Source: a virus. From it: 64,000 nt of DNA. Every line of letters begins with the position of its first letter. Position 1 is the stretch's first letter. The notes beneath the pieces were generated by a model. That model searched no databases. It was not told the DNA's origin and saw only the letters and a list, made by a program, of their open reading frames with translations. The stretch covers positions 37,047 to 101,046 of the IMG/VR virus record IMGVR_UViG_3300021957_000009. One strand, written 5' to 3'. Shown here in pieces: positions 39,813 to 47,373 of this stretch. The translations under genes and the position numbers were made by a program.

Positions 39813-40730
39813 CTATATATTATTTCGAAAGACAAAATCAATTGCTCTTTCTGCTTCTTTTACCATATCCCGTTTACCATACCATCCACCGGTGTCATTG
39901 TCCAAGTCTGAACAAATCCAGGCAATTTCTTTTGCTGAGATGGGATAACCTCTCTGCATTGCGTTGCCTGCGGTAGAAACCATAATTTTGTACATTTGTA
40001 AATACCAGCCAGAGCCAGTAATTTTTTTGTAATCTTCGATTTGCTTTTTGTTTACAAAAGGGCAGTCTTTATATCCTGTCCATGAAAAGTCAGTGTTGTT
40101 GAGTTTTTCCTGTCGATGTTGTATAAGACTCCTTTTAATAGAGTCTGGTAGCTTATCGAAAAACGATTCATTTGATACGACGTATCTGTGTCGTTCCATG
40201 AGTTCATTCGGATCCATGGTAATTCCATCGTGTGTGAATATGAAGTTGTACGACCCTTTGTATCTTGAAGGGACGTAGTACATTCTGCTAAGATCTTTTG
40301 TTTGAGCATCTGCGATGTCTCCTATTTCTTTATTAAGTGCGAACCAGAAATGTTTGATTTTATCGGCATCAACATATTGTGTCAATGGAAATACTAATCT
40401 AAACTTTGGATGCGCTTTAGTTGAGCTTGCTGTCGAATAGCAAACGTATTTGTATTTAGAATACTTCTCATGAATATCATCAATAGATCCTTCATAATCA
40501 TCGACATCGACAATGCCGAAACCACCCCAACTAATAACATTTGCATTAGCTCGAGTGGTTTCGGTCTTATATGTGGCCGGTGATATTAAAGGAGCATCAG
40601 CTTTTTTCTGATACTTATCACTATTGGCCAATTTGTATAATACTTTTTCAAAGTCATCAAACGAATTATAATCAACGCGCTTGACAGTTTTGTTATCGTA
40701 TATACTATCGAATATCGTTAAAGATACCAT
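39813..40730 (-). CDS. archaeo-eukaryotic-type primase (AEP/prim-pol-like)
   Basis: A 305-residue protein with the AEP core: two acids in GIVDVDDYEG (about 75 and 77), a Ser/Lys/Arg motif in STKAHPKFRLVFPL, and a third acid in DLSRMYYVPSR. A helical C-terminal domain resembles PriCT-type tails. It would make primers for gp43. T4 uses a DnaG-type primase (gp61), which is not in this window. The start at 40730 (AAGG five bases before) is preferred to an ATG at 40742. Confidence 0.65.
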   Translation of the reverse strand: MVSLTIFDSIYDNKTVKRVDYNSFDDFEKVLYKLANSDKYQKKADAPLISPATYKTETTRANANVISWGGFGIVDVDDYEGSIDDIHEKYSKYKYVCYSTASSTKAHPKFRLVFPLTQYVDADKIKHFWFALNKEIGDIADAQTKDLSRMYYVPSRYKGSYNFIFTHDGITMDPNELMERHRYVVSNESFFDKLPDSIKRSLIQHRQEKLNNTDFSWTGYKDCPFVNKKQIEDYKKITGSGWYLQMYKIMVSTAGNAMQRGYPISAKEIAWICSDLDNDTGGWYGKRDMVKEAERAIDFVFRNNI

Positions 40731-41118
40731 GGTTACCTTCATGAGATGGAGCTTTCCAACCTTCAGGTTTCATGAGGTCTGGAAGTCCCAGTGGATTTGG
40801 TCGACCTTCTTTTACGCCAACATTTTTTGTCATATTAGCTTTAAGAACTTCATCCCAAGCTTTATACGCATCAACACCAAAAGCATCAAGCGTTCCGATT
40901 GCTACAACACATAGATCGATTAAACCATCAACGATTTCTTCACCATCCATTGTTTCGTACGCAGTTTTGGTTTCGTCTAGTTCTTCTTGTAAGAAGTCAA
41001 TACGAAACTTTAAAAACTTTTTAAGCTTTTCGGTATCTGTTTTATTATCGAATACCCAATCAAGAGTTCCGAATTTATCTTGCATCTTTTCGATGTCTTC
41101 TACCCAGTTTTGGCTCAT
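40705..41118 (-). CDS. MazG-like NTP pyrophosphohydrolase
   Basis: A 137-residue all-helical protein. The metal-binding pattern is FLQEELDET...EEIVDGLIDLCVVAIGTLDAFG (ExxE then ExxD). MazG-like enzymes hydrolyse non-canonical NTPs, dNTPs or (p)ppGpp. It is upstream of and overlapping the primase gene, in the operon that starts at the promoter at 41414. Likely a pool sanitiser; substrate unknown. Confidence 0.75.
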   Translation of the reverse strand: MSQNWVEDIEKMQDKFGTLDWVFDNKTDTEKLKKFLKFRIDFLQEELDETKTAYETMDGEEIVDGLIDLCVVAIGTLDAFGVDAYKAWDEVLKANMTKNVGVKEGRPNPLGLPDLMKPEGWKAPSHEGNHGIFNDIR

Positions 41119-41390
41119 ACTATAATTCCTTGTTTTGGTGGAGTTACGATACCGCTAGTCATAGATCTAACTTGATCTACTATTTCATCAACCGGATCTA
41201 CAATCATGACTACGAATTCTTTACTAATTTGGAATTCTTTATCTTTTGCATAAGCCATAAAAGGAATAAATCCGATTTTACCAGGCTCGGTAGCTATCAT
41301 TGAAAAACCATCAGTTATAGTAACTGAGTTTTCTGTTTCTTTGACCTTACAAATGACTTCATCACCCGTTGTCAGTCTTACTATTTTCAT
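41115..41390 (-). CDS. Sm-like small beta-barrel protein (paralogue 1)
   Basis: A 91-residue protein, MKIVRLTTGDEVICKVKE, beta-rich, with FIPFMAYAKDKEFQISKEFVVMIVDPVDE. The opening (K)LTTGDE.I..V suggests an Sm-like barrel. A second copy of the same plan is at 55355-55726. I recall such proteins in many marine T4-like phages. Function unknown; RNA or protein binding is possible. First gene after an early-type promoter. Confidence 0.65.
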   Translation of the reverse strand: MKIVRLTTGDEVICKVKETENSVTITDGFSMIATEPGKIGFIPFMAYAKDKEFQISKEFVVMIVDPVDEIVDQVRSMTSGIVTPPKQGIIV

Positions 41391-41413
41391 ATTTTTTCTC
41401 CTGTATGTGGTAT

Positions 41414-41442
41414 ATTATAACACGACTTTAATGGTTTGTACA
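41414..41442 (-). promoter_or_regulatory. early-type promoter
   Basis: TGTACA, 17 bp, TATAAT on the minus strand, between gp43 and the Sm-like gene. It starts the operon Sm-like, MazG-like, primase, GroES, nuclease. Confidence 0.85.
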
Positions 41443-41450
41443 CAGTTATT

Positions 41451-43967
41451 TTAAAAGAATTCATCGAGTGTCGCGATCTCTTTGGAATTCCATCCAACAG
41501 CCGATAAAATCGGGTCAATAACATCCAAGAATGTTTTGTTGAATTGTGTATCGTAATCAATATAGCGATGTAGACCAAACTCCTCTGGAAGGTAATCTAA
41601 GAAAGAAATTACATTTTCCTTGATGTGATTTGGAGTTCGCAAGTATATAAACTTGATCTTCTCGCCATTTTGAATTTTGTTGTATTGCTTATCTAGGGAA
41701 AGATCCTTTAGCATCTTATTGTATAAGATACCGCCACGTGCGTGGATAGGAGTTCCTTTTCGATAGATTGTTTGTTTGTCTTTAAATTGAGTTAGATTTG
41801 TAATACCACGTGGGAATGCAATCTGATCTGGTGACAAAGTTTTAAAATATGTTCGGAACGATTCGATGTTGTTTTGTACATCACGTTCGGTTCCACCAAT
41901 AATAGTCTTAAACATTTCCTTTAGAGCTTCGCGGCATGGTGCAGGAGTTGAAGACTTAATAGCTTCGATACCCATAATTTTTAGCTTAGGTTCTGCGTAA
42001 CGAACACCTTCGTTGTCAAGTACATTTAGGATATAACGTTTCTTGGCAGTCCAAATACCACGGTCAGCAATAGCTTCACGTTTCATCACCATACGATTTT
42101 CAATACCACCCATGATATCAAACAAATCACCATAAGATTTTTCTAGAACATCTTCAAGCTTTTCTTTGCAAACAGTATCGACAAACTCTAATGGATTTTT
42201 TGGGTTAACAGCAGATACAAGATCATCTAAGCAAACATACACTGAATCGGTGTCGATCGCAAGAACATAGTCTTTCTTAGTTTTAAGCACTGAGTTAAGG
42301 TAAGTGTTAATTGCCTTTTCGGCCCATCGAATTGTGAGCTGTCCAGTAAGTGTAATTCCTTCTGCGATTCGCTGATCGAAGAATCTGAAGTACTTGTTGC
42401 CGAGAGCACCATAAAGAGAATTAAGGAGAATCTTAATAGACATTTGCTGATTCTCTGCGATCGCAATATCACGCTGAACTCGATATAATTCCTGTTTGTC
42501 ATTTTTGTCAATCCTTTCAAGTTCTTTTTGAGACGCGATCATTTGTCGTTTAATGACAACACGCTCGCTATACATTTCATCGATAATCTTTGGCAGAATA
42601 CCTTGCTCATCAGTTTTAAAATACTGACCTGATGCGGAAGCACATTCATTAGCATCGAGTCTAGGTTTAATTTCTCCAGAAAGAAGATTATCAACGTTAA
42701 CATTAGCAACTTTGCCTGGAATAATAGTTTCCGGTGACATGTTATTTTGCATAATGATGGATGGATATAGTGAGTTTAAATCAAAAGAAACTACCCATTT
42801 GTGCATTCCAACATGTGGATCTTTAACATAACCACCAGGATATGGAGTTTTAAACTTCTCTTCGGCAAATGGAATTATAACTTGATTCGCATATAGATTA
42901 CGAAATATGATAGCATCCCATATTGCAGTAGTACCCATGACATCGCTGTAGTTTACACCACCACGATACGCCATTGTGAGTGCCAATGTAATAAGGCCCA
43001 TCTTATCTTCGAAACGATCTACTAGATCTACGTCTTTAATGTTATAATCAATAAACTTTTGATGATCATGCTTATATAAAGTATGCAAATTGCCGTGCTC
43101 TTCATAACTTAGTTTCTTCTCACCAAGAACTACTGATGCAATATGATCTAGTTTGTATGTTTCTTGTGGACCATAAGAGTAACCGAACTTTTTAAACAAG
43201 TCTAGATAATCCATTTGAGCAATGCCCTGAATTTCATATGCCATTTGTTTACGTTGCATTGTTGTAATATCGCGACGGTCAATTAATCCCCATGGAGATA
43301 ATCTGCGAACAAACTCTTCACCGTGGATTTTTATGATTCGATTTACAATGTAAGGTATATCAAAGAAGCGTGAATTCCAACCGGTAATTACGTCTGGACA
43401 TTGCGATGGTAAAGACCAATGTGCAATAAATTCAAGTAAAAGTTCTGATTCGGTTTTGCAGTGTTTATAGACCACACGATTTTCTTGCATGATACTATTT
43501 TCTACATCATAGTCTTTAAGACCCCACACATAAAATGTGTTGTCAATATTGTTTTTCATACAGATAGCTGTAATTTCGTGAGCTGCTTGTTCTGGCTCTG
43601 GAAAACCTGCATCTGATTGCACCTCGATATCGATCGTAGATACATTAATTTGGTTTCTATCAAAAGCGATTTCACCTGGAAATTCGTCGTTGATAAAAGC
43701 AGGAATATGTTTGTTATTGCCGTAGATGTGTCTACCGACAACTTGAGAATTTACCTGTAACCATTCTTTCGCGTCGCGCATAGAATCAAAATTGATTGGA
43801 GATACATTAGCTCCATCGAGTGATTTCCAGTTAGAAGGTTTTGCCGTACTTACAAAATAAGTAGGTTGGTATTTAATTTTTGTTTGTATTTTTTTACCGT
43901 TTTTATAACCACGATATAGCAATGAATTGCCATAACGAGAAACGTTAGTGTAAAATTTTGTGTTCAT
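41451..43967 (-). CDS. 43: DNA polymerase gp43, family B
   Basis: Replicative polymerase with proofreading exonuclease. Exo I is STIDIEVQSD, Exo II WNSRFFDIPY, Exo III near YNIKDVDLVDRFE; polymerase motifs are SLYPSII (A), KILLNSLYGALGNKYF (B) and AIDTDSVY (C). Length 838 (T4 898). The very C-terminus (LDEFF) resembles the clamp-binding tail. It has its own promoter and upstream triple repeat, and RegA and gp44/62/45 are encoded just upstream. Confidence 0.97.
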   Translation of the reverse strand: MNTKFYTNVSRYGNSLLYRGYKNGKKIQTKIKYQPTYFVSTAKPSNWKSLDGANVSPINFDSMRDAKEWLQVNSQVVGRHIYGNNKHIPAFINDEFPGEIAFDRNQINVSTIDIEVQSDAGFPEPEQAAHEITAICMKNNIDNTFYVWGLKDYDVENSIMQENRVVYKHCKTESELLLEFIAHWSLPSQCPDVITGWNSRFFDIPYIVNRIIKIHGEEFVRRLSPWGLIDRRDITTMQRKQMAYEIQGIAQMDYLDLFKKFGYSYGPQETYKLDHIASVVLGEKKLSYEEHGNLHTLYKHDHQKFIDYNIKDVDLVDRFEDKMGLITLALTMAYRGGVNYSDVMGTTAIWDAIIFRNLYANQVIIPFAEEKFKTPYPGGYVKDPHVGMHKWVVSFDLNSLYPSIIMQNNMSPETIIPGKVANVNVDNLLSGEIKPRLDANECASASGQYFKTDEQGILPKIIDEMYSERVVIKRQMIASQKELERIDKNDKQELYRVQRDIAIAENQQMSIKILLNSLYGALGNKYFRFFDQRIAEGITLTGQLTIRWAEKAINTYLNSVLKTKKDYVLAIDTDSVYVCLDDLVSAVNPKNPLEFVDTVCKEKLEDVLEKSYGDLFDIMGGIENRMVMKREAIADRGIWTAKKRYILNVLDNEGVRYAEPKLKIMGIEAIKSSTPAPCREALKEMFKTIIGGTERDVQNNIESFRTYFKTLSPDQIAFPRGITNLTQFKDKQTIYRKGTPIHARGGILYNKMLKDLSLDKQYNKIQNGEKIKFIYLRTPNHIKENVISFLDYLPEEFGLHRYIDYDTQFNKTFLDVIDPILSAVGWNSKEIATLDEFF

Positions 43968-43997
43968 AGTATAACCATATCAATTTTATATGTACAT

Positions 43998-44026
43998 ATT
44001 ATATCATATTTTAAACATGTTGTACA
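43998..44026 (-). promoter_or_regulatory. early-type promoter of gp43
   Basis: GTGTACA, 17 bp, TATAAT on the minus strand, 31 bases before the gp43 ATG. Its -35 is formed by the first of three 33-bp-spaced repeats. Confidence 0.85.
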
Positions 44027-44108
44027 CTTTTATGTACGAAAAAATGTAAAAATGTTGCACTTTTATGTACGAAAAAGTGCCGAGGTACTACACTTTTATG
44101 TAGGAAAA
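44025..44108. repeat. three tandem 33-bp-period repeats upstream of gp43
   Basis: The 19-base unit CACTTTTATGTACGAAAAA occurs at 44025-44043 and 44058-44076 exactly, and at 44091-44108 with one change. The spacing is 33 bp each time, about three helical turns, so all copies face the same side of the helix. The copy nearest the gene overlaps the -35. It could be a regulator array or origin iterons. Confidence 0.8.
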
Positions 44109-44110
44109 TT

Positions 44111-44130
44111 GGGAGAGATCACTCTCTCCC
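44111..44130 (-). terminator. intrinsic terminator of the hsp20 unit
   Basis: Minus strand GGGAGAG, loop AGTGAT, CTCTCCC, followed by AATTTTCC. It ends the late hsp20 transcript before the gp43 control region. Confidence 0.75.
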
Positions 44131-44142
44131 GCTCCGATTCCT

Positions 44143-44262
44143 TTAGAATGAATTCAGCTGCAAATAAATTATAACGGGTGAAATTGCTAAAATTCCACAC
44201 ATTAAAAATATAAGTTCGAATCCAGTCCTAATGCCATCTTTGTGTTTACGTATGTAACCCAT
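44143..44262 (-). CDS. very small membrane peptide
   Basis: A 39-residue frame MGYIRKHKDGIRTGFELIFLMCGILAISPVIIYLQ.., with a basic start and one membrane helix. TGGAGT seven bases before the ATG, and position between hsp20 and its terminator, support expression. It occupies most of the 180 bases after hsp20. No known function. Confidence 0.5.
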   Translation of the reverse strand: MGYIRKHKDGIRTGFELIFLMCGILAISPVIIYLQLNSF

Positions 44263-44321
44263 GATTTGACTCCAGTAAATTGATTATTACAATCCACTGA
44301 GTTTTCGCTGCTCACCGGAAT

Positions 44322-44777
44322 CTATTCTTGAATAAATTCCTTCTTCTTTGATGCCCCAGCAGACCCGATTTCGATCTTTCTAGGACGCCTCTCTTCTGGA
44401 ACTTCAACCCTGGCATTCACCACAAGTATCCCATTCACAAGTTCGGCCCCGTCTATTACGACAAATTCAGAGAGTCGAAAGGACTTCTCAAATTTGCGGG
44501 ATGAAATCCCTTTGTGTGCGTATTCACGATCATCATCATCAGAATTTTGACCTTTAATTAATAGAATACCATCCTTTACTTCTACAGAAATGTCTTCTTC
44601 CGAAAATCCTGCAACAGCAAGTTCGATATTGAAGTTATCGTTATCGACCTTTACAACGTTATGTGGGGGATAGTTGTCTTGAGATCTTCCAGCTGAGTGG
44701 ATTCTTTCAAGTTCATTTAATATTGGATCAAATCCAATGAATAGTGAACGCGGTACGTTCATAGTATTTCTTACCAT
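44322..44777 (-). CDS. small heat-shock protein Hsp20 (alpha-crystallin)
   Basis: A 151-residue Hsp20 chaperone with the alpha-crystallin domain: NIELAVAGFSEEDISVEVKDGILLIKG, then FEKSFRLSEF and GAELVNGILVVNARV near the end. It prevents aggregation of host or virion proteins. The ATG at 44777 has AGGAGAAAC upstream; the longer frame to 44837 would translate the structured leader. It is a late gene: TATAAATA lies 62 bases upstream, and the leader carries the hairpin shared with the gene at 46990. Confidence 0.92.
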   Translation of the reverse strand: MVRNTMNVPRSLFIGFDPILNELERIHSAGRSQDNYPPHNVVKVDNDNFNIELAVAGFSEEDISVEVKDGILLIKGQNSDDDDREYAHKGISSRKFEKSFRLSEFVVIDGAELVNGILVVNARVEVPEERRPRKIEIGSAGASKKKEFIQE

Positions 44778-44807
44778 TTTGTTTCTCCTATTTAAAGCAA
44801 GATTAAT

Positions 44808-44837
44808 ATGTGGACCCGACCAATTCGGCATCCACAT
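44808..44837 (-). ncRNA. structured 5' leader motif, copy A (hsp20)
   Basis: Minus-strand RNA forms AUGUGGA / UCCACAU (7 bp) enclosing UGCCGAAUUGGUCGGG, itself a CCGA/UCGG stem with loop AUUGG. The core of 20 bases (44813-44832) is identical to copy B at 47298-47317. It begins within a few bases of the predicted transcript start. Confidence 0.7.
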
Positions 44838-44838
44838 T

Positions 44839-44846
44839 TATTTATA
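44839..44846 (-). promoter_or_regulatory. late promoter TATAAATA (hsp20)
   Basis: Exact TATAAATA on the minus strand; the leader hairpin follows immediately, so it would form the very 5' end of the mRNA. Confidence 0.8.
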
Positions 44847-44858
44847 CAACTCTCGTTG

Positions 44859-44951
44859 CTAGTTTAAACATTTTTTGCAAACTTTATTTAGTCTGCCGGA
44901 CTTCATAAACTTATGAAATGTAGTCCATGCTTTTTTAAGTTTTTTCTCCAT
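44859..44951 (-). CDS. possible 30-residue basic peptide after regA
   Basis: MEKKLKKAWTTFHKFMKSGRLNKVCKKCLN, very basic and ending in a CxxC. The ATG lies inside the end of regA with GGAAATAG upstream. Short length keeps confidence low. It might be a small nucleic-acid-binding peptide or chance. Confidence 0.3.
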   Translation of the reverse strand: MEKKLKKAWTTFHKFMKSGRLNKVCKKCLN

Positions 44952-45324
44952 TATTACTATTTCCTATATTGTATTTAGGACATAGTTGCCATTCTGTTTT
45001 TTCCTTAAATGGAATTACTTTAATCTGTCTTAACGGTGCAATATCTTTAGCTTGATCGGCGGTAACAAAAGTTACGAGTCCCCAATCTGCCAGCAATGTA
45101 GCAATTGTATTCCTACGCTGGATATCGTTCAACATTAGATTAGAAGGTTTCCCATCTAATAAGAATAACTCTTTAAAGTGCACAATAAAGTATCTTCCTT
45201 GTTTGTGCAATATATGACATGATTGGTATAGCTTTTGATCTTTTCTAGACGCCACACCAATTCTGGTTAATGTTTCTCTTATTTTGAGAAAGTCATCTGG
45301 TTCGTTGAGAGTAATCTCCAACAT
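44935..45324 (-). CDS. regA: RegA translational repressor
   Basis: RNA-binding repressor of phage early mRNAs. From Met at 45324 it reads MLEITLNEPDDFLKIRETLTRIGVASRKDQKLYQSCHILHKQGRYFIVHFKE, in line with T4 RegA throughout, ending EWQLCPKYNIGN as in T4. The result is 129 residues (T4 122). A GTG at 45369 would add 15 residues; I prefer the ATG because of the match to T4. It follows the clamp-loader genes as in T4. Confidence 0.93.
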   Translation of the reverse strand: MLEITLNEPDDFLKIRETLTRIGVASRKDQKLYQSCHILHKQGRYFIVHFKELFLLDGKPSNLMLNDIQRRNTIATLLADWGLVTFVTADQAKDIAPLRQIKVIPFKEKTEWQLCPKYNIGNSNNGEKT

Positions 45325-45352
45325 AGAAGCTGGAGTCCACTGGACTTCAATA

Positions 45353-45733
45353 TTATTTTCGTTTTCCACCTTTATACATCCTTAATTTCAATTCGTTAAT
45401 TTGTTCGCCATTTAACAATGACAATACAGATTTAGCTTTTTCATTACTATATCCATAATATTCTTTTATAAGTTCCAAGTTCTCTATGTTGATAGGCTTT
45501 GCCCATTTAGAGAATCTTTTCTTCTTCTTAATTATATTTATAAAAAAATCAAATTGAAGACGATGATCTATATGGTGGTTCACATTCATTTCATTTGCGA
45601 AAAGAATTGTGTCGGGAAAATATGAAAGTCCTCGATTAACCATAAACGATGCGTATGCTTTTTCAGCCACATCATCAACCATTATATCCTTTTTAGTCGT
45701 GTTAATTGCGTTTAGATAATCGAAGGGGCTCAT
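45353..45733 (-). CDS. 62: clamp loader small subunit gp62
   Basis: A 126-residue protein with MSPFDYLNAINTTKKDIM..DDVAEKAYASFMVNRGLSYFPDTILFANEMN, the typical gp62 opening, and a basic FSKWAKP segment. It forms the 4:1 loader with gp44 that places gp45 on DNA. It is shorter than T4 gp62 (187). Its start overlaps the gp44 stop by four bases. Confidence 0.9.
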   Translation of the reverse strand: MSPFDYLNAINTTKKDIMVDDVAEKAYASFMVNRGLSYFPDTILFANEMNVNHHIDHRLQFDFFINIIKKKKRFSKWAKPINIENLELIKEYYGYSNEKAKSVLSLLNGEQINELKLRMYKGGKRK

Positions 45734-46665
45734 TTGAATGAAACCCCAGCCATTACCTCAGTAAGACAAGCAACTGTATTAAGTTCGTGATCTGCAACAA
45801 ACGAATTCTTATATTGATAGTCCGCTAGAATAAGTACCAGTTGTGGTATACTCTGAGGATCAATATAGTCATTCATGTTATCGTATATTTTACGATAAAT
45901 TGCTGCAGGTTCAGAATCAATATTGTTACTTACCCACTGACGCATACCTTTAAAGTTCTTCTGCTTCAAGTGGATCATAAGATCATTGAGAGATACCTCC
46001 GATAAAGATACTAAAATGCCTGTGTCAATAGTACCACTACTTCCATAACGCTGAAGCTCATTAAGAACTTTACGCCAATCAGGCATGTGTTTCATTATTA
46101 ATTCAGCAACAACTTTCTCATCATAATCAATACCTTCATCTTTTAGGATGTTAGTACATCTTTTGAGAAATTGCCCACAAAGTGGAGCTGCTTGTTTTTT
46201 AGAAACATTAAACTCAATTGTAGTACAACGAGAATGCAATGGTTCAATGATTCGATTCTTGAAATTGCATGTCAATATAAATCGACAATTATTCGAGAAC
46301 TCTTCAATAAAACCACGCAATGCGGGTTGTGTCGATTGAGCGTTGAGATAATCTGCTTCATCAAGGATAACTACCTTGTAACCACCTTGTAGTGAAACAG
46401 TAGATGCAAACTGCTTAATTTTGTTTCTAAGCGTATCGATGCCAGACTCTTCGGATCCATTGATCAAAAGATAATCCAAGTCAAGTTCATTGCACAAAGC
46501 TTTCGCAACTGTTGTTTTACCTAAGCCGGCTGTCCCGGTAAGAAGCATATTGTGTAGGTCACCTCCTCTAACAATATCTTCAAAAGTTTTCTTGATTGAT
46601 TTCGGTAAAATACAATCTTGAATTTTTTGTGGTCGATATTTTTCAACCCAAAGAAATTCTGACAT
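45730..46665 (-). CDS. 44: clamp loader large subunit gp44
   Basis: AAA+ ATPase of the RFC/DnaX type. It starts MSEFLWVEKYRPQKIQ, then Walker A GTAGLGKT, Walker B VVILDEADYL, sensor 1 LTCNFKNRI and the SRC motif HSRC. 311 residues (T4 319). The ATG at 46665 has GGGAGG upstream and overlaps the stop of the upstream gene (TAATG); the frame opens further upstream without a site. Confidence 0.95.
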   Translation of the reverse strand: MSEFLWVEKYRPQKIQDCILPKSIKKTFEDIVRGGDLHNMLLTGTAGLGKTTVAKALCNELDLDYLLINGSEESGIDTLRNKIKQFASTVSLQGGYKVVILDEADYLNAQSTQPALRGFIEEFSNNCRFILTCNFKNRIIEPLHSRCTTIEFNVSKKQAAPLCGQFLKRCTNILKDEGIDYDEKVVAELIMKHMPDWRKVLNELQRYGSSGTIDTGILVSLSEVSLNDLMIHLKQKNFKGMRQWVSNNIDSEPAAIYRKIYDNMNDYIDPQSIPQLVLILADYQYKNSFVADHELNTVACLTEVMAGVSFK

Positions 46666-46922
46666 TATAGTACCTCCCAACCAAGAACTGTGTTTACACG
46701 AAACGATCTCCATGCGTCTTTATCCAGAGACCAAACAGCTAAGTGCTCAGTTTCTGAACTAACGTTTTCGATAACAGCTTGTACGCCATTAGCTTTGAGA
46801 ACAGTAGGGTTGAGAGAACAAGGCATGACTCGAACTTCTTCTGAGTCAATCTTTTGAAAGGTCACCGTGACAGTACCTTTCTTTAGCGCTTCGATTAAGC
46901 GTGTTAATTCATTGCGATCCAT
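46665..46922 (-). CDS. DUF2693/WYL_2-like small beta-barrel protein
   Basis: An 85-residue protein, VTVTFQKIDSEEVRVMPCSLNP...HLAVWSLDKDAWRSFRVNTVLGWE. The TF.K.DG/S..R.M.C.L and D...WRSFRV segments are those of the DUF2693/WYL_2 family of small Sm- or SH3-like barrels in phages. Coupled to gp44 by TAATG. Function unknown. Confidence 0.8.
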   Translation of the reverse strand: MDRNELTRLIEALKKGTVTVTFQKIDSEEVRVMPCSLNPTVLKANGVQAVIENVSSETEHLAVWSLDKDAWRSFRVNTVLGWEVL

Positions 46923-46953
46923 AATATATCCTTCATAATAAAATTAATAAAAT

Positions 46954-46972
46954 GCGAGGGAGCTACCCCCGC
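46954..46972 (-). terminator. intrinsic terminator
   Basis: Minus strand GCGGGGG, loop TAGCT, CCCTCGC (one G-U), followed by ATTTTATTAATTTT. It ends the short late transcript of the 90-residue gene. Confidence 0.75.
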
Positions 46973-46989
46973 AATAAGCTAGTTCGAAA

Positions 46990-47262
46990 TTAAGCTTCTT
47001 CAGCTTCAACTTCTTCCGGAAGATCGGAACCTGCTGGTACCATACCTTCTGGAGTTTCTTGCCCTTGAGCTTCAGACGCAGCATTTAGAAACGCTACTGT
47101 CTTATTTCTTAGACCACCAACAGCTTCCAACTCAGCGCCTTCAAAACCACCTCTTTTAGAACAGATATCGATAATCTGTACGAAAGTTGAGATGTCTTGT
47201 AGAGACAATTGTGGAGCTTGTTGCTCTTCTGCACCTTCAGGTGCCATTACTTCTTCAGTCAT
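46990..47262 (-). CDS. conserved 90-residue late protein, unknown
   Basis: An acidic protein with a central conserved helix pair (LQDISTFVQIIDICSKRGGFEGAELEAVGGLRNKTVAFLNAA) between disordered Glu/Pro/Gln-rich ends. I recall the same core in cyanophage-type myoviruses without function. It is a single-gene late unit: TATAAATA promoter, structured leader shared with hsp20, AAAGGAGAAG ribosome site and its own terminator. This suggests strong, separately tuned expression, perhaps a virion or assembly protein. Confidence 0.8.
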   Translation of the reverse strand: MTEEVMAPEGAEEQQAPQLSLQDISTFVQIIDICSKRGGFEGAELEAVGGLRNKTVAFLNAASEAQGQETPEGMVPAGSDLPEEVEAEEA

Positions 47263-47293
47263 TTTCTTCTCCTTTGCAAAGTAGACTAATTAT

Positions 47294-47323
47294 GAGAGAC
47301 CCGACCAATTCGGCATCTTCTCT
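47294..47323 (-). ncRNA. structured 5' leader motif, copy B (90-residue gene)
   Basis: Minus-strand RNA AGAGAAGA / UCUCUC (6 bp with a bulged A) encloses the same UGCCGAAUUGGUCGGG core as copy A. The lower stem differs completely in sequence from copy A but still pairs, which is covariation in favour of a real RNA structure. Confidence 0.7.
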
Positions 47324-47330
47324 TATTATC

Positions 47331-47346
47331 CTCATAATATTATGAG
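47331..47346. repeat. perfect 16-base palindrome in the late leader
   Basis: CTCATAATATTATGAG is self-complementary and lies 20 bases after the TATAAATA, upstream of leader motif B. It can form an 8-bp hairpin only with a very tight loop, or act as a DNA site. Confidence 0.55.
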
Positions 47347-47365
47347 AATTTTTTCTGTGCATAGT

Positions 47366-47373
47366 TATTTATA
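47366..47373 (-). promoter_or_regulatory. late promoter TATAAATA inside the gp45 stop
   Basis: The last codons of gp45 read GGT GTA TAA, and that TAA is part of TATAAATA. So the clamp gene ends in the late promoter of the next unit, compact coding of a promoter that itself needs gp45. Confidence 0.8.

Noticed and set aside
41387-41578. 63-codon open frame overlapping the gp43 3' end and promoter
   Set aside because: It overlaps the conserved polymerase C-terminus and contains the promoter of the next unit; no ribosome site, so a shadow of gp43.
44025-44108. CRISPR array
   Set aside because: Repeat-to-repeat distance of 33 bp leaves only 14-base gaps that partly resemble each other, there are only three copies, and no cas genes; it is a phased direct repeat in a promoter region.
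30055-45733. TATTTATA near 30478 (in gp41) and 45535 (in gp62)
   Set aside because: Inside conserved coding regions, with no downstream start codon and ribosome site at fitting distance.
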